The notes: generated by a model from the letters alone, not told the origin. A stretch of DNA of 64,000 nucleotides from Flavobacterium psychroterrae (GCF_018380615.1 NZ_JAGYVZ010000002.1:372001-436000); one strand, 5' to 3'; positions 28,840 to 38,076 are shown, numbered from the stretch's first letter. Program-made: numbers and translations.

Positions 28840-29739
28840 TTATGCATTTATTGCTTCTACTTTTATTGCTTCATCATTCAACATGCTTTTAAGCATATTT
28901 TCGATTCCGCTTTTTAAAGTAAATGTAGATGACGGACAACCGCTGCAAGCTCCTTGCAAAATTACTTTTACCGTTTTGTCATTTTCATTATAGGAGTCAA
29001 AAGCAATATTTCCACCATCGGCCGCAACTGCTGGTTTTACGTATTCTTCTAAAATGTTGATAATTTGTTGTGAAGTAACATCTAATTTATCAAAAGCTTC
29101 ATCTTTTGTTACGTCATTTTTAGTAGCAACTTCAATTAAAGTTTCATCTAAAACAGTTCCTCCGTTTTCGATATATTGTTTGATAAATGATCTTACTTCT
29201 AAAGTAATTTCATCCCATTCGTTAATATCATATTTAGTTACCGAAATATAATTTTCATCAATAAATACCTCTTTAACATAAGGAAATTTGAACAATTCTT
29301 TTGCTAATGGAGAAGAAGCAGTCTGGTCAATATTTTTATATTCAACAGCATTTTTAGTCAACATTCTGCTAACAACAAATTTTAAAGCAGCAGGATTTGG
29401 AGTTGTTTCTCCATAAACCGTAATTGGTTGCTTTTTAGGTTGGTTTTCGTCGATTTTTATAATAACGCCACCTTTTTCTACATAGGATTCAATTTGCTCA
29501 GCCACAGCATCTTTTACATCATCCCATTCTACAATACTATATCTTTCTATAGCAATAAAATTGCCTGAAATATATACTGTTTTTACAAACGGAAGATAAA
29601 ATAATTGTTGTGCTAAAGGCGATGCTTCCGCTTCATCAATATTTTTAAATTCAAAATTTTGATTTTTGGTAATGAAATCTTCAAACTCGAACTTTAGGAT
29701 AGTTGGATTTTGAGTTTCCTTTATAGTGATTTTTGTCAT
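28840..29739 (-). CDS. NifU-family iron-sulfur scaffold/carrier with duplicated N-terminal domain
   Basis: A 299-residue Fe-S carrier. Two Nfu_N-type domains are arranged in tandem (about residues 5-95, TQNPTILKFEF, and 107-197, TPNPAALKFVV), followed by the NifU C-terminal domain with the cluster-binding Cys265 and Cys268 (GACSGCPSS). It delivers Fe-S clusters to client proteins in the cytoplasm. It is monocistronic, with a TAAATTTG box upstream and a terminator downstream. Confidence 0.92.
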   Translation of the reverse strand: MTKITIKETQNPTILKFEFEDFITKNQNFEFKNIDEAEASPLAQQLFYLPFVKTVYISGNFIAIERYSIVEWDDVKDAVAEQIESYVEKGGVIIKIDENQPKKQPITVYGETTPNPAALKFVVSRMLTKNAVEYKNIDQTASSPLAKELFKFPYVKEVFIDENYISVTKYDINEWDEITLEVRSFIKQYIENGGTVLDETLIEVATKNDVTKDEAFDKLDVTSQQIINILEEYVKPAVAADGGNIAFDSYNENDKTVKVILQGACSGCPSSTFTLKSGIENMLKSMLNDEAIKVEAINA

Positions 29740-29755
29740 GATTTGTAATTTTGCA

Positions 29756-29763
29756 CAAATTTA
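29756..29763 (-). promoter_or_regulatory. -7 promoter box for nifU-type gene
   Basis: The minus strand reads TAAATTTG, 17 bases before the ATG. Confidence 0.55.
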
Positions 29764-29882
29764 GTAAAGTTATTTTCTACTAATACCTATATTTGATTTT
29801 TTAATAAAATAATTAAGACTCTTTTCAAATTAATCGTATTAAAATTGAATAGTCTAAAATTTATTTAAACATAATTGCCTTT

Positions 29883-30872
29883 ATGGAATTTAGAATCAGG
29901 GTTTTATTTCTTTTTTTGATTACAACATTTTACTCTTATTCACAAGAAGGAATTCCTGTTTACTCTGATTATTTATCAGATAATTACTATTTAATTCATC
30001 CTTCGATGGCGGGCGCGGCGAATTGTGCCAAAATAAGATTGACCGCCAGAAAACAATGGTTTGGTCAGGAAGATGCACCGGCGCTTCAAACCTTGACTTT
30101 TAACGGAAAAATTGGTGAACGCTCCGGAGCCGGAATCATTATTTTTAATGACAAAAACGGTTACCATTCACAAAAAGGAGTAAAACTTACTTATGCGCAT
30201 CATATTATGTTTTCCAGAGATGAACTTGATTTAAATCAGCTTTCGTTTGGTATTAGCGGAGGAGTGATTCAAAGTCAGTTAGATGAAACTCAATTTGGCG
30301 GGTCTTTTGATCCAATTGTTTTTGGTCAGATTCAAAAAGATTCTTATTTTAATATGGATATTGGAGCGTCCTATAATTATCTTGATTTTTATGCTCATGC
30401 AACAGTTCAGGGCGCACTTGAAACCAGACGGGAATTGTACACCGATTATGAAAGTGATAATGTTAGAAAATTTTTATTAAGTGCAGGATATGTTTTTGGT
30501 AAAAGAAATAATATAACCTGGGAACCTTCCGTTTTATTTCAATTGTTTGATAAGACAAAACAGAAATCAATTGATTTAAACATGAAAGCCTACAAGAGTA
30601 TGGATTTTGGAAGTTTATGGGCTGCTTTATCTTATAGAAGAAGTTTTGACGGTGCTCAATATAGTACAACAAGTGGAGTGGCGGCACAAAAACTGCAATA
30701 TATTACGCCTATAATAGGTTTGAATTATAATAATTTTATGTTTGCTTATACCTACTCACAGGTTACGGGCGATGTAAAATTTGACACAGGAGGATACCAT
30801 CAAATTACTTTAGGTATCAATTTATTTTGTAAAAAGGAACGTTACGATTGTAATTGTCCCGCTATTAATTAA
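29883..30872 (+). CDS. PorP/SprF family outer-membrane protein
   Basis: A 329-residue protein with a signal peptide (SYSQEG) and the PorP/SprF motif set (YLIHPSMAGAANCAKIRLTARKQWFG). Family members are membrane partners of type IX secretion, often encoded next to giant SprB-like adhesins; none is next to this one. It ends in a short Cys-containing tail (CKKERYDCNCPAIN). The carbonic anhydrase gene starts 10 bases later. Confidence 0.88.
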   Translation: MEFRIRVLFLFLITTFYSYSQEGIPVYSDYLSDNYYLIHPSMAGAANCAKIRLTARKQWFGQEDAPALQTLTFNGKIGERSGAGIIIFNDKNGYHSQKGVKLTYAHHIMFSRDELDLNQLSFGISGGVIQSQLDETQFGGSFDPIVFGQIQKDSYFNMDIGASYNYLDFYAHATVQGALETRRELYTDYESDNVRKFLLSAGYVFGKRNNITWEPSVLFQLFDKTKQKSIDLNMKAYKSMDFGSLWAALSYRRSFDGAQYSTTSGVAAQKLQYITPIIGLNYNNFMFAYTYSQVTGDVKFDTGGYHQITLGINLFCKKERYDCNCPAIN

Positions 30873-30882
30873 ATTTTTTATT

Positions 30883-31398
30883 ATGCTGATTAAATCTGTA
30901 AACGGAAAAACGCCTTCTATTCCAGAGGATTGTTATGTTGCCGAAAATGCGACTATTGTAGGTGATGTTACTTTTGGAGATTCTTGCAGTGTTTGGTTCA
31001 ATGCTGTAATTCGTGGTGATGTAAACTTTATTACAATCGGGAATAAAGTAAATATTCAGGACGGCGCAATTATTCATTGCACATATCAAAAACATCCAAC
31101 TATTATAGGAAACAATGTTTCAATAGGACACAATGCAATTGTACACGGATGCAAAATTCATGATAATGTGTTGATAGGAATGGGCGCTATTGTAATGGAC
31201 AATTGTGTGATAGAAAGCAATTCGATCATTGCCGCCGGAGCTGTTGTAACACAAAATACCGTTGTGCCTTCGGGAACTATTTATGCTGGTGTTCCGGCAA
31301 AAAAAGTAAAAGACATTGACCAATCTGATTTTGCAGGTGAAATTGAGCGTATCTCAAACAATTATGTAATGTATTCCGGTTGGTTCAAAGAGGAATAA
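30883..31398 (+). CDS. Gamma-class carbonic anhydrase family protein
   Basis: A 171-residue left-handed beta-helix (hexapeptide repeat) protein of the YrdA/gamma-CA family. The three zinc-binding histidines are visible as His65 (IIHCTYQ), His83 (SIGHNA) and His88 (IVHGC). It may hydrate CO2, though many members have not been shown to be active. Probably co-transcribed with the SprF-like gene, with no functional link evident. Confidence 0.9.
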   Translation: MLIKSVNGKTPSIPEDCYVAENATIVGDVTFGDSCSVWFNAVIRGDVNFITIGNKVNIQDGAIIHCTYQKHPTIIGNNVSIGHNAIVHGCKIHDNVLIGMGAIVMDNCVIESNSIIAAGAVVTQNTVVPSGTIYAGVPAKKVKDIDQSDFAGEIERISNNYVMYSGWFKEE

Positions 31399-31419
31399 AA
31401 TTATAAAATTCCAAATACT

Positions 31420-31470
31420 AAAAATTCCAAATTCCAATTGTATCACACTCTATTGGAATTTGGAATTTTT
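31420..31470. terminator. Long perfect inverted repeat / bidirectional terminator
   Basis: A perfect 19-bp inverted repeat (31420-31438 with 31452-31470) built from AATTCCAA units with a 13-base loop, between convergent genes. Further AATTCCAA copies flank it (about 31407 and 31475). It probably terminates both genes and belongs to a dispersed repeat family. Confidence 0.7.
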
Positions 31471-31490
31471 CGTTTTTGGAATTTAAAGTA

Positions 31491-32207
31491 TTATAAGTTG
31501 ATTCTTTCGAAAAAGGAATTTTTATAACTTTCGCTTATCGGAATTCGTTTGTCGCTGATCAAAACTTTATTTTTTTGAATTGATTTTACGTGTTTTATAT
31601 TAATGATATAAGATCTGTGAATTCTGGAAAATCCTTTGCTTGAAAGTAAATTTTCGAGTTTTATCAAACTGATTAAAGTCAGCGTAAATTTATTATCTGT
31701 AGTGTAAATTTTGACATAATCTTTTAAACCTTCAATAAAAAGAATATCTGCAAAATTCATTTTTACGTTTTCATATTCTGCTCTTACAAACATAAAATCC
31801 TGTTCTAATTCCGGTACTGTAGTGTTCTCAGAAATTGCCTGAACATTTGCAGCAGGATTTAAAATTTGCTGTGCTCTCACAACTGATTTTAAAAAACGAT
31901 GAAACGGAATTGGTTTAACCAAATAATCTACCGCGCCAAGATTAAAACCTTCAACTGCATAATCAGAATAAGCTGTTGTAAAAATCACCAAAGGCTTTTT
32001 TTCGATTGTATTTAAAAAATCAATTCCTGAAAAATGCGGCATTTGAATGTCCAGAAAAATCAAATCTACATTGTTTTGATTGATAAATGAAACGGCATCA
32101 ATAGCATTATTAAAAGTGCTGATGAGTTCAAGAGAATCAACCTTTCCAACAAAATCTTCTAATAATTCGACCGCTAAAGGTTCATCGTCTATAATTACGC
32201 ATTTCAT
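31491..32207 (-). CDS. LytTR-family response regulator
   Basis: A 238-residue regulator: receiver domain (residues 1-120) with phospho-acceptor Asp53 in LIFLDIQMP, then a LytTR DNA-binding domain (about 135-238; FIEGLKDYVKIYT, GFSRIHRSYIIN). It is the likely partner of the LytS-type kinase encoded upstream on the same strand, from which it is separated by the dioxygenase gene and a 286-base gap. A TACTTTTG box suggests its own promoter. Confidence 0.93.
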   Translation of the reverse strand: MKCVIIDDEPLAVELLEDFVGKVDSLELISTFNNAIDAVSFINQNNVDLIFLDIQMPHFSGIDFLNTIEKKPLVIFTTAYSDYAVEGFNLGAVDYLVKPIPFHRFLKSVVRAQQILNPAANVQAISENTTVPELEQDFMFVRAEYENVKMNFADILFIEGLKDYVKIYTTDNKFTLTLISLIKLENLLSSKGFSRIHRSYIINIKHVKSIQKNKVLISDKRIPISESYKNSFFERINL

Positions 32208-32244
32208 TTGTTGAAGTTTAAATTAGTAAATCTGTTTTGGCAGG

Positions 32245-32252
32245 CAAAAGTA
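32245..32252 (-). promoter_or_regulatory. -7 promoter box for response regulator
   Basis: The minus strand reads TACTTTTG, 38 bases before the ATG of the LytTR regulator. Confidence 0.5.
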
Positions 32253-32322
32253 GTTTTAAACCAGTGATTTAAGTTTTAAAATTATCATAAAATACGGGTT
32301 TAATTTTATGTATAATTAATTC

Positions 32323-32459
32323 TAACACATAGATACATAGATTTTGGGATTATAATAGGCGTTTCACTTATTTTAAATACACAAGGCTCACTATGTGGAA
32401 TAAATGTATTTCTTTTTTGAGTTCTGTTTACTCTATTAAATCTATGTTTCTATGTGTTA
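32323..32459. repeat. Inverted repeat in gap before response regulator
   Basis: TAACACATAGATACATAGAT (32323-32342) is repeated in inverted form at about 32440-32459 with one mismatch; 22-bp arms (to 32344 and from 32438) flank about 93 bases. The unit (ACACATAGAaACATAGA) looks like a dispersed flavobacterial repeat. The 286-base gap holds nothing else except the regulator's promoter box. Confidence 0.65.
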
Positions 32460-32493
32460 ATATTTTTCAACACACATACATTAATTTTTAAAA

Positions 32494-33204
32494 TTATCCC
32501 TTCACGTTAATCGTTTTGCTTAAAGTGTAACCATCTGTAAGATTACCGGTTAAGGTTGCTAATTCATCTGATAAACTATCCGAGAACACGTTGTCTTTTG
32601 TATTTGAAGTATCGGCCTGACCGTGAGCAGCATAATTTGTACTGGAATAAACAGTACTTGTAACAGTTTCAGGAAGAGCAATTTGTGTTACCAGTAATGA
32701 TGAACCGCTACTGCTTAAAACTTCAACATGAATATGTGGTGCTCTGCCCTGATACCAACCAGGGAAAATCGAAATAAACGAAACTTCGCCTTTTGAATTT
32801 GTCGTTTGTCTTCCTCTTAAAAAATGAACTGACGTATAATTAGTTTGTTGCATAGATGTTCCGCCGTATTCAGAGTAGTTTCCATCTTTATCGCAATGCC
32901 AGACGTCAACTAAAACATCAGCCAATGGGGAACAATTATTGTTTGTGTTTTCGATGACTAAATTAATAAGCAACGCAACTCCAACGCGGTCAGATTTTAT
33001 GTTTTCTAAAACCAACTGACTCGGCGTTTTAATAGGAAACGGACCTTTGGTTTCAGCGGGAGAAACGGTACAGCTTCCGTCTCCCGAAGAATTTGTGCCG
33101 GAATCATCATTGTCACTTTTAGAACAGGATTCTAATAATTTAGAAGCTGTTGCTAGCGAAGCAATTCCTAAAATGCCATTTCGAATGAATTTTTTTCTAT
33201 CCAT
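32494..33204 (-). CDS. Intradiol ring-cleavage dioxygenase-like lipoprotein
   Basis: A 236-residue protein with an N-terminal export signal and candidate lipid Cys27 (LLESCSKSDNDD), then an intradiol dioxygenase domain. The iron ligands of the family are in place: Tyr110 (GNYSEYGG), Tyr151 and His157/His159 (PGWYQGRAPHIHVEV); ETKGPFPI is also typical. Catabolic intradiol enzymes are cytoplasmic, so an exported, lipid-anchored version is different; its substrate is unknown. It starts 17 bases after the kinase gene. Confidence 0.85.
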   Translation of the reverse strand: MDRKKFIRNGILGIASLATASKLLESCSKSDNDDSGTNSSGDGSCTVSPAETKGPFPIKTPSQLVLENIKSDRVGVALLINLVIENTNNNCSPLADVLVDVWHCDKDGNYSEYGGTSMQQTNYTSVHFLRGRQTTNSKGEVSFISIFPGWYQGRAPHIHVEVLSSSGSSLLVTQIALPETVTSTVYSSTNYAAHGQADTSNTKDNVFSDSLSDELATLTGNLTDGYTLSKTINVKG

Positions 33205-33221
33205 AATCAGTTACTATTTAA

Positions 33222-34328
33222 TTAAATTGCAGTTTGAATTTTATCTAATTCTAAGTTCAAATGCACACGATAATATTGATTGTCTTCTGTTATTGTAAGT
33301 TTGTGCGCGTTTGGATAAAGCAAATCCAGTCGGCTTTGAATGTTTACAAGTCCAATTCCTGAATTTTCAGGATCTTTTACATAGTTTTCAATTGTGTTTT
33401 CTATCCAGAAATCAAGACTGTTTTCCAGAATAAAAATCTTAATTTTTACATGCGCGGCACCTTTGTAATCGGTTCCATATTTAAAGCCATTTTCAACAAA
33501 CGAAATCAAAAGTAAAGGTTCAATAAACTTGTTTCTGGTATCACCGTGAACATTGATAACAATATCCTCGATGTTATTCAGCCTTAGTTTTTGTAATTCA
33601 ATATAATTTTGAATGTAATTGATTTCTTTTTCTAAAGCCACCGTTTTATTATCAGTTTCATACAGCATATAGCGCATCAATTCTGACAATGTTACGATGG
33701 CATCAGGGACCAAATCAGATTTTTTGTGTGCCAACGAATAAATACTGTTTAAGGAATTGAATAAAAAATGCGGATTAGTTTGTTTGCGCAAATAAATTAA
33801 TTCAGTATTTGTTCTGTGCGTTTCGGCAATTAACTTGTTTTGTTGATTGTTGTAAAATTCAGTAAGTGTCCTGATAATGGCACTTATTGTAATAATTAAA
33901 ATATAGAAAAACGAAGGTCCAATTTTAAAAAATAAAGGTTGTCTCGTTGCCATTATGGTCGGTCTTCTTCCTTTGTACATTAATTTAAAATCTTCAGGCG
34001 GTGGCATATTTCGAATTTTGAGATGTCTTACTTCTGAGAAATCAGGAATAAAATAATTGATCCTGATAATCATAAAAAGTAAAATCAACGAAAACACAAA
34101 CACAAAATAAAGCCAGTATTTTTTTTCTAAAAGCAAAGCGGGAACCAAATAAAAATAGTTCAGATAAAACAAAATAATTCCTGTAGTCCATTGTACATAA
34201 AAATCATTGTTGATCCTAAACGGACTTTCATAAAACTGAATTAATGAAGTCAGGATAAAGAAAACCCATATGATGCAATGGAACAAAATTTTATTTGAAC
34301 TGGTATTTCTGATGGTATCTATTTTCAT
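33222..34328 (-). CDS. LytS-type sensor histidine kinase
   Basis: A 368-residue kinase with four predicted membrane helices (about 17-32, 48-66, 72-92, 138-154), no extracellular sensor domain, and a His_kinase domain with phospho-acceptor His187 (QTNPHFLFNSLNSI). The C-terminal ATPase shows FVENGFKYG and GIGLVNIQSRL. It directly abuts the DUF4907 stop and pairs with the LytTR regulator. The loop at residues 93-135 is charged and methionine-containing. Confidence 0.92.
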   Translation of the reverse strand: MKIDTIRNTSSNKILFHCIIWVFFILTSLIQFYESPFRINNDFYVQWTTGIILFYLNYFYLVPALLLEKKYWLYFVFVFSLILLFMIIRINYFIPDFSEVRHLKIRNMPPPEDFKLMYKGRRPTIMATRQPLFFKIGPSFFYILIITISAIIRTLTEFYNNQQNKLIAETHRTNTELIYLRKQTNPHFLFNSLNSIYSLAHKKSDLVPDAIVTLSELMRYMLYETDNKTVALEKEINYIQNYIELQKLRLNNIEDIVINVHGDTRNKFIEPLLLISFVENGFKYGTDYKGAAHVKIKIFILENSLDFWIENTIENYVKDPENSGIGLVNIQSRLDLLYPNAHKLTITEDNQYYRVHLNLELDKIQTAI

Positions 34329-34679
34329 TTATAATTTTATTTTTAATAAAATTAAATCATTTTTGGTTACCGTTGGCGATATGTTTTGATTCAGTTTTTT
34401 TACTACTAAATCAGCTACTTTTAGAGCATCGCCTTCTGTCGTAAAACTTTTAGTGTCGCCTATTACCGGAATAATAGACTGCCTGATAATGATTTTATTT
34501 TTTAAAATGATCGAATATCCATAACCTGACGTAGTTCTAAAGGATTCGGTTTTAAAAGTTTTTTCATTTTTGACACAGGCAGTAAATTGTAAAGCCAATA
34601 AAAGAAACACTAAATTTTTCCGGATTTTACTCCGGAAGAATAGTCTTTTTGTATTAATTGTCGTCGTCACTTTGTTCAT
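34329..34679 (-). CDS. DUF4907 family lipoprotein
   Basis: A 116-residue protein with a lipobox (LALQFTACVKNEK) and the DUF4907 pattern (SGYGYSIILKNKIIIRQSIIPVIGDTKSF). Function unknown. Its start lies 26 bases inside the 3' end of the Kelch gene, so translation is probably coupled. The kinase starts right after its stop. Confidence 0.75.
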   Translation of the reverse strand: MNKVTTTINTKRLFFRSKIRKNLVFLLLALQFTACVKNEKTFKTESFRTTSGYGYSIILKNKIIIRQSIIPVIGDTKSFTTEGDALKVADLVVKKLNQNISPTVTKNDLILLKIKL

Positions 34680-35661
34680 CTAAAGGTTTAAATTCCCAGG
34701 CATCATCAAAGTAAGTTGAACCCACTCTTCCTAACATATAAAAACCGCGATTATTGATTGCAAATCCCACAGCATCTGTTCTGCTTGCACCTTCCATTGG
34801 TGTTCTTTCTGTCCATAAATCATTGGTAGGATTATATTCCCAAATTGTTTTTATGCTTTCTCCACCTACAATATAGCCTAATCCGTTCATAGTAAAAGCA
34901 GAAGCGTTTGAACGAACAATTGCATAATCATCGTTGTATGAATAATCATCATCAGTATCTTTGTCGATATCACGTTTTCTTGTCCATACATCTGTGGCAG
35001 GATCAAATTCCCAGAAATCTTCCTGATAAACGCCATTGTTGATTCCGGTTCCAAGATATACTTTATCAGCAATTACAAAAGCCGTAGCATTACGTCTTTT
35101 ATTTCCGCTAAATCCGTTTACAAGCGTCCACGCATTTGTGACGTCGTCATATTGATAGAAATCTTTAAGATAATTTCCATCGTATCCAGTTCCGAAAAAA
35201 GCTTTTCCGCCAGCCTGAAAACCAACGGCAGCATAACGTCCGGTTCCGGCAAAATCAGTTTTTTGCGTCCAGCTATTGCTCGTAGGATCATATTGATAAA
35301 AGTCTTTTAATTTATTAGTTCCATCATATCCCAGACCAACATATCCTTTATCGTTAAGCGTAAAACTAGAAGCAGAACTGCGCCCAACTCCTGAAAAATC
35401 TGCTTTTTGTTCCCAATAATCTCCCGTAGAATTGTATGCCCATAAATCTTTTAAATATACATCGCCAGTATAACCGGTTGCTACATAAGCAAAATCACCA
35501 ATAACAAAACTGGTTGCACTAGATCTTGCAGGACCGTCAAATGCAGATTTTTTAATCCAGTTTCCTACTAAATCATCATCGTCATCATCGTTGCTGCAGC
35601 CTATAAAAACGAGGCTTGAAAGTAATGCCGCGAATAATATTCCTTTTTTCAAATTATTCAT
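34654..35661 (-). CDS. Kelch-repeat lipoprotein
   Basis: A 335-residue lipoprotein: signal peptide, Cys22 (VFIGCSNDD) followed by six Asp residues, then about six Kelch blades (repeats of the type SASSFTLNDKGYVGLGYDG ... DFYQYDPTSNSWTQK) forming a beta-propeller. The acid run right after the Cys resembles the surface-export signal of Bacteroidota lipoproteins. In this operon it is a candidate surface binding or sensing protein. Confidence 0.85.
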   Translation of the reverse strand: MNNLKKGILFAALLSSLVFIGCSNDDDDDDLVGNWIKKSAFDGPARSSATSFVIGDFAYVATGYTGDVYLKDLWAYNSTGDYWEQKADFSGVGRSSASSFTLNDKGYVGLGYDGTNKLKDFYQYDPTSNSWTQKTDFAGTGRYAAVGFQAGGKAFFGTGYDGNYLKDFYQYDDVTNAWTLVNGFSGNKRRNATAFVIADKVYLGTGINNGVYQEDFWEFDPATDVWTRKRDIDKDTDDDYSYNDDYAIVRSNASAFTMNGLGYIVGGESIKTIWEYNPTNDLWTERTPMEGASRTDAVGFAINNRGFYMLGRVGSTYFDDAWEFKPLDEQSDDDN

Positions 35662-35677
35662 AGTGTATTAAATTTAT

Positions 35678-36517
35678 TTATTGTTTGTATTTGATGCCAA
35701 TTCCTAAAACGTATCCATTGCCGGTATTAAAATCATATACTTTATGATTCTTATTATCAATCAGATCGTATTTTTTGTCAAAATCATATCCGGCTTTAAA
35801 ATTTAAAAACCAGTTTTTATCCACGTTTCTTTCATATTCAAATGCCGAAGTCATTTGCGATAAGCTAACTTTTGAAGCATTATTTAAATTGTTTTGTGTG
35901 TCTAAATGATAAAAATTACCGTTAAAACTATTACTTAAGCTAAATTGATTTCGGCTATTATTAGCATATGAAATTTTAGAATCCGGAAATCCAATCAGTA
36001 AGGAACTTTCGTTGTTAACTTTATAGTTCAATGATAAAACGGGCATGAATTTAGGAGAACCAAAAACTGTTGTTCGGGCTACACCAATGTTAATATTCAT
36101 ATTTGAATTCAATTGCTGTTTAATTTCAAAACTTCCTAAAACCGAGAAATCATCACCGTTTAAATCACTTTGAAAATTTACTGTTGGAGTAATTGAAAAA
36201 TTTAGATTTGTTGTGTTTGAGATTGCATGAGAAATTTCAAACTTGTTCTTAATCTGATTAAATCCATCTAAATTCTCGTAGGCATTAAAACTGCCTAAAT
36301 CATAATTCACTTTCAAATTCGAATATTCTAATGTGTTTGTTATAAAGTTTTTATCGCTTATTTTTTTATTAAATGAAATGCCTATGTTGGTTTCAGTAAA
36401 ATCAACTTTAGCTGTAGGTGCTGTTTTTACATTCATATTTACAGAAAAGTTATCCTGAGCTTTCATGCTGAAAATTGAAATCAGAAAAAATGAACAAATT
36501 ATAAACCTTGTTTTCAT
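35678..36517 (-). CDS. Outer-membrane beta-barrel protein of Kelch operon
   Basis: A 279-residue protein with a signal peptide (SIFSMKAQDN) and repeated amphipathic strands ending in YVLGIGIKYKQ. It resembles small 12- to 14-stranded outer-membrane barrels; no family name is certain. It is the first gene of the minus-strand operon and ends 16 bases before the Kelch lipoprotein, which suggests a barrel/lipoprotein pair. Confidence 0.65.
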   Translation of the reverse strand: MKTRFIICSFFLISIFSMKAQDNFSVNMNVKTAPTAKVDFTETNIGISFNKKISDKNFITNTLEYSNLKVNYDLGSFNAYENLDGFNQIKNKFEISHAISNTTNLNFSITPTVNFQSDLNGDDFSVLGSFEIKQQLNSNMNINIGVARTTVFGSPKFMPVLSLNYKVNNESSLLIGFPDSKISYANNSRNQFSLSNSFNGNFYHLDTQNNLNNASKVSLSQMTSAFEYERNVDKNWFLNFKAGYDFDKKYDLIDNKNHKVYDFNTGNGYVLGIGIKYKQ

Positions 36518-36533
36518 TACTTATTTATTGGTT

Positions 36534-36541
36534 CAAAAGTA
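36534..36541 (-). promoter_or_regulatory. -7 promoter box for barrel-Kelch-kinase operon
   Basis: The minus strand reads TACTTTTG, 17 bases before the ATG at 36517. Confidence 0.55.
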
Positions 36542-36724
36542 AGTGGCTAATGGTTTTAAAAAAAAGAAGATATATGTATGGCACTTTTTGATAGACTAAA
36601 TCCCCTTTTTTCCGGCTGAATGAACTATTGACTGGTATTAATGTATTGTAGATGATTTTTTGCTTTTTATAGTACAAAAACGCGTGACTGTATATGTTAT
36701 AGTGCAGTGCAGAAGAGTGCATTT

Positions 36725-36732
36725 TATATTTG
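36725..36732 (+). promoter_or_regulatory. -7 promoter box for DUF4270 gene
   Basis: TATATTTG ends 15 bases before the ATG at 36748 and overlaps the in-frame TTG at 36730, ruling that TTG out as the start. Confidence 0.6.
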
Positions 36733-36747
36733 TTCAAAAAATTGATT

Positions 36748-38076
36748 ATGCACAAATTTATATTGATGTTATTTTTGGCAATAACCGCAATTTCATGCGG
36801 AACAGATGCAGATGCGGGCGAATTTGTTGTTGGATCTGATTATTTGGCTCTGGGCAATAAAGTCATTTTGATTGATACTGTAACAGTCGATATGTCTACC
36901 ATAAATTTTGACTCACTTGTTACTTCTAATCAAAGCCGAATTTTAATTGGCAATTATGAAGATCCACTTTATGGAAAGGTGAAATCAAACAGTTATTTTG
37001 AATTAGCTTCAGACTCCTATACATTAAAAAATAGTGGATCTGATACTGAAACAACTAATTATGTTTTTGATTCTATTTCTATGATTTTAAAATATGACAA
37101 ATACTATTATGGAGATACAACAAAAGTACAAACGTTTGATATTCATCGATTAACGCAAAGGGTTAAGCCAAATACCGATGATAATAGTTTTTATAATAAT
37201 TCGGTTTTAAGTTATAGTGATGAAAGTCTCGGAACGATTTCATACAAACCAAGGCCACTTGAAAAAGATTCTGTTAATATTAAAATGAGTGATGCATTTG
37301 GTGCGGCACTTTTTCAGAAATTTAAGAAAAGAGAAATTACAGATTTTGACACCTTCAACGAATATTTAAAAGGACTTGTTCTTGTGCCATCTACTTCTAA
37401 TTCAGCAAGTGTAATCGGTTTTCATGTAGCAACAAGTAAAGTCAGATTGTATTATTCAAAATATCAGGCAGATACTGAAGAAGTTCCTTTTATAATGGAT
37501 TTTACAATTTTAGATGCAGCGAAACAATTCAATGGTATTTCTTCAGATAAAACTGGAACATTATTAGAGAATTTGCCTGTTTCAACCAGTAAATTATCCA
37601 GCACATTAACCAATAGGCAGGGATTTATTCAGTCTGGTACCGGAGTTGCCTGTAGGATTGATTTCCCCAATATCAAGCAGCTCAAATATATTGCTGCAAA
37701 TGGCGCAATTGTAGATGCGCAAATGCTTCTAAAGCCAGTTAATAACACATATTCTGAACAATATCCTTTAGCCGATTCATTAAAAATTTATGTGGCTGAT
37801 AACTTAAACAGGGTTAGTGGTTCATTAGTAAATTCCGCAGGAACTGCTGTTTATGGTATTTTGAATAAAAAGACGGATGAGTTTAACGAAAACATTGGTT
37901 ACACAGTTCCAATTGGCGCTTTTTTACAAAAAGAAATGCTGAAAGAATCTGATTCCAGATCATCTCTTATTCTAACATTGCCAGCGATTTCTAAAGCAGT
38001 AAACAGAGTTGTTTTGGGAGATCAAAAACATGTGAATAATAAAATTCAAATTAAAATTTATTACATCTCCTACTAA
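36748..38076 (+). CDS. DUF4270 family lipoprotein
   Basis: A 442-residue protein with a lipoprotein signal (ITAISCGTDADAG) and DUF4270 features (GNYEDPLYGKVKSNSYFEL). Function unknown; the family is common in Bacteroidota. The start at 36748 fits the promoter and the signal peptide. The next gene, an outer-membrane barrel, begins immediately after its stop, so the two probably act together at the outer membrane. Confidence 0.85.
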   Translation: MHKFILMLFLAITAISCGTDADAGEFVVGSDYLALGNKVILIDTVTVDMSTINFDSLVTSNQSRILIGNYEDPLYGKVKSNSYFELASDSYTLKNSGSDTETTNYVFDSISMILKYDKYYYGDTTKVQTFDIHRLTQRVKPNTDDNSFYNNSVLSYSDESLGTISYKPRPLEKDSVNIKMSDAFGAALFQKFKKREITDFDTFNEYLKGLVLVPSTSNSASVIGFHVATSKVRLYYSKYQADTEEVPFIMDFTILDAAKQFNGISSDKTGTLLENLPVSTSKLSSTLTNRQGFIQSGTGVACRIDFPNIKQLKYIAANGAIVDAQMLLKPVNNTYSEQYPLADSLKIYVADNLNRVSGSLVNSAGTAVYGILNKKTDEFNENIGYTVPIGAFLQKEMLKESDSRSSLILTLPAISKAVNRVVLGDQKHVNNKIQIKIYYISY

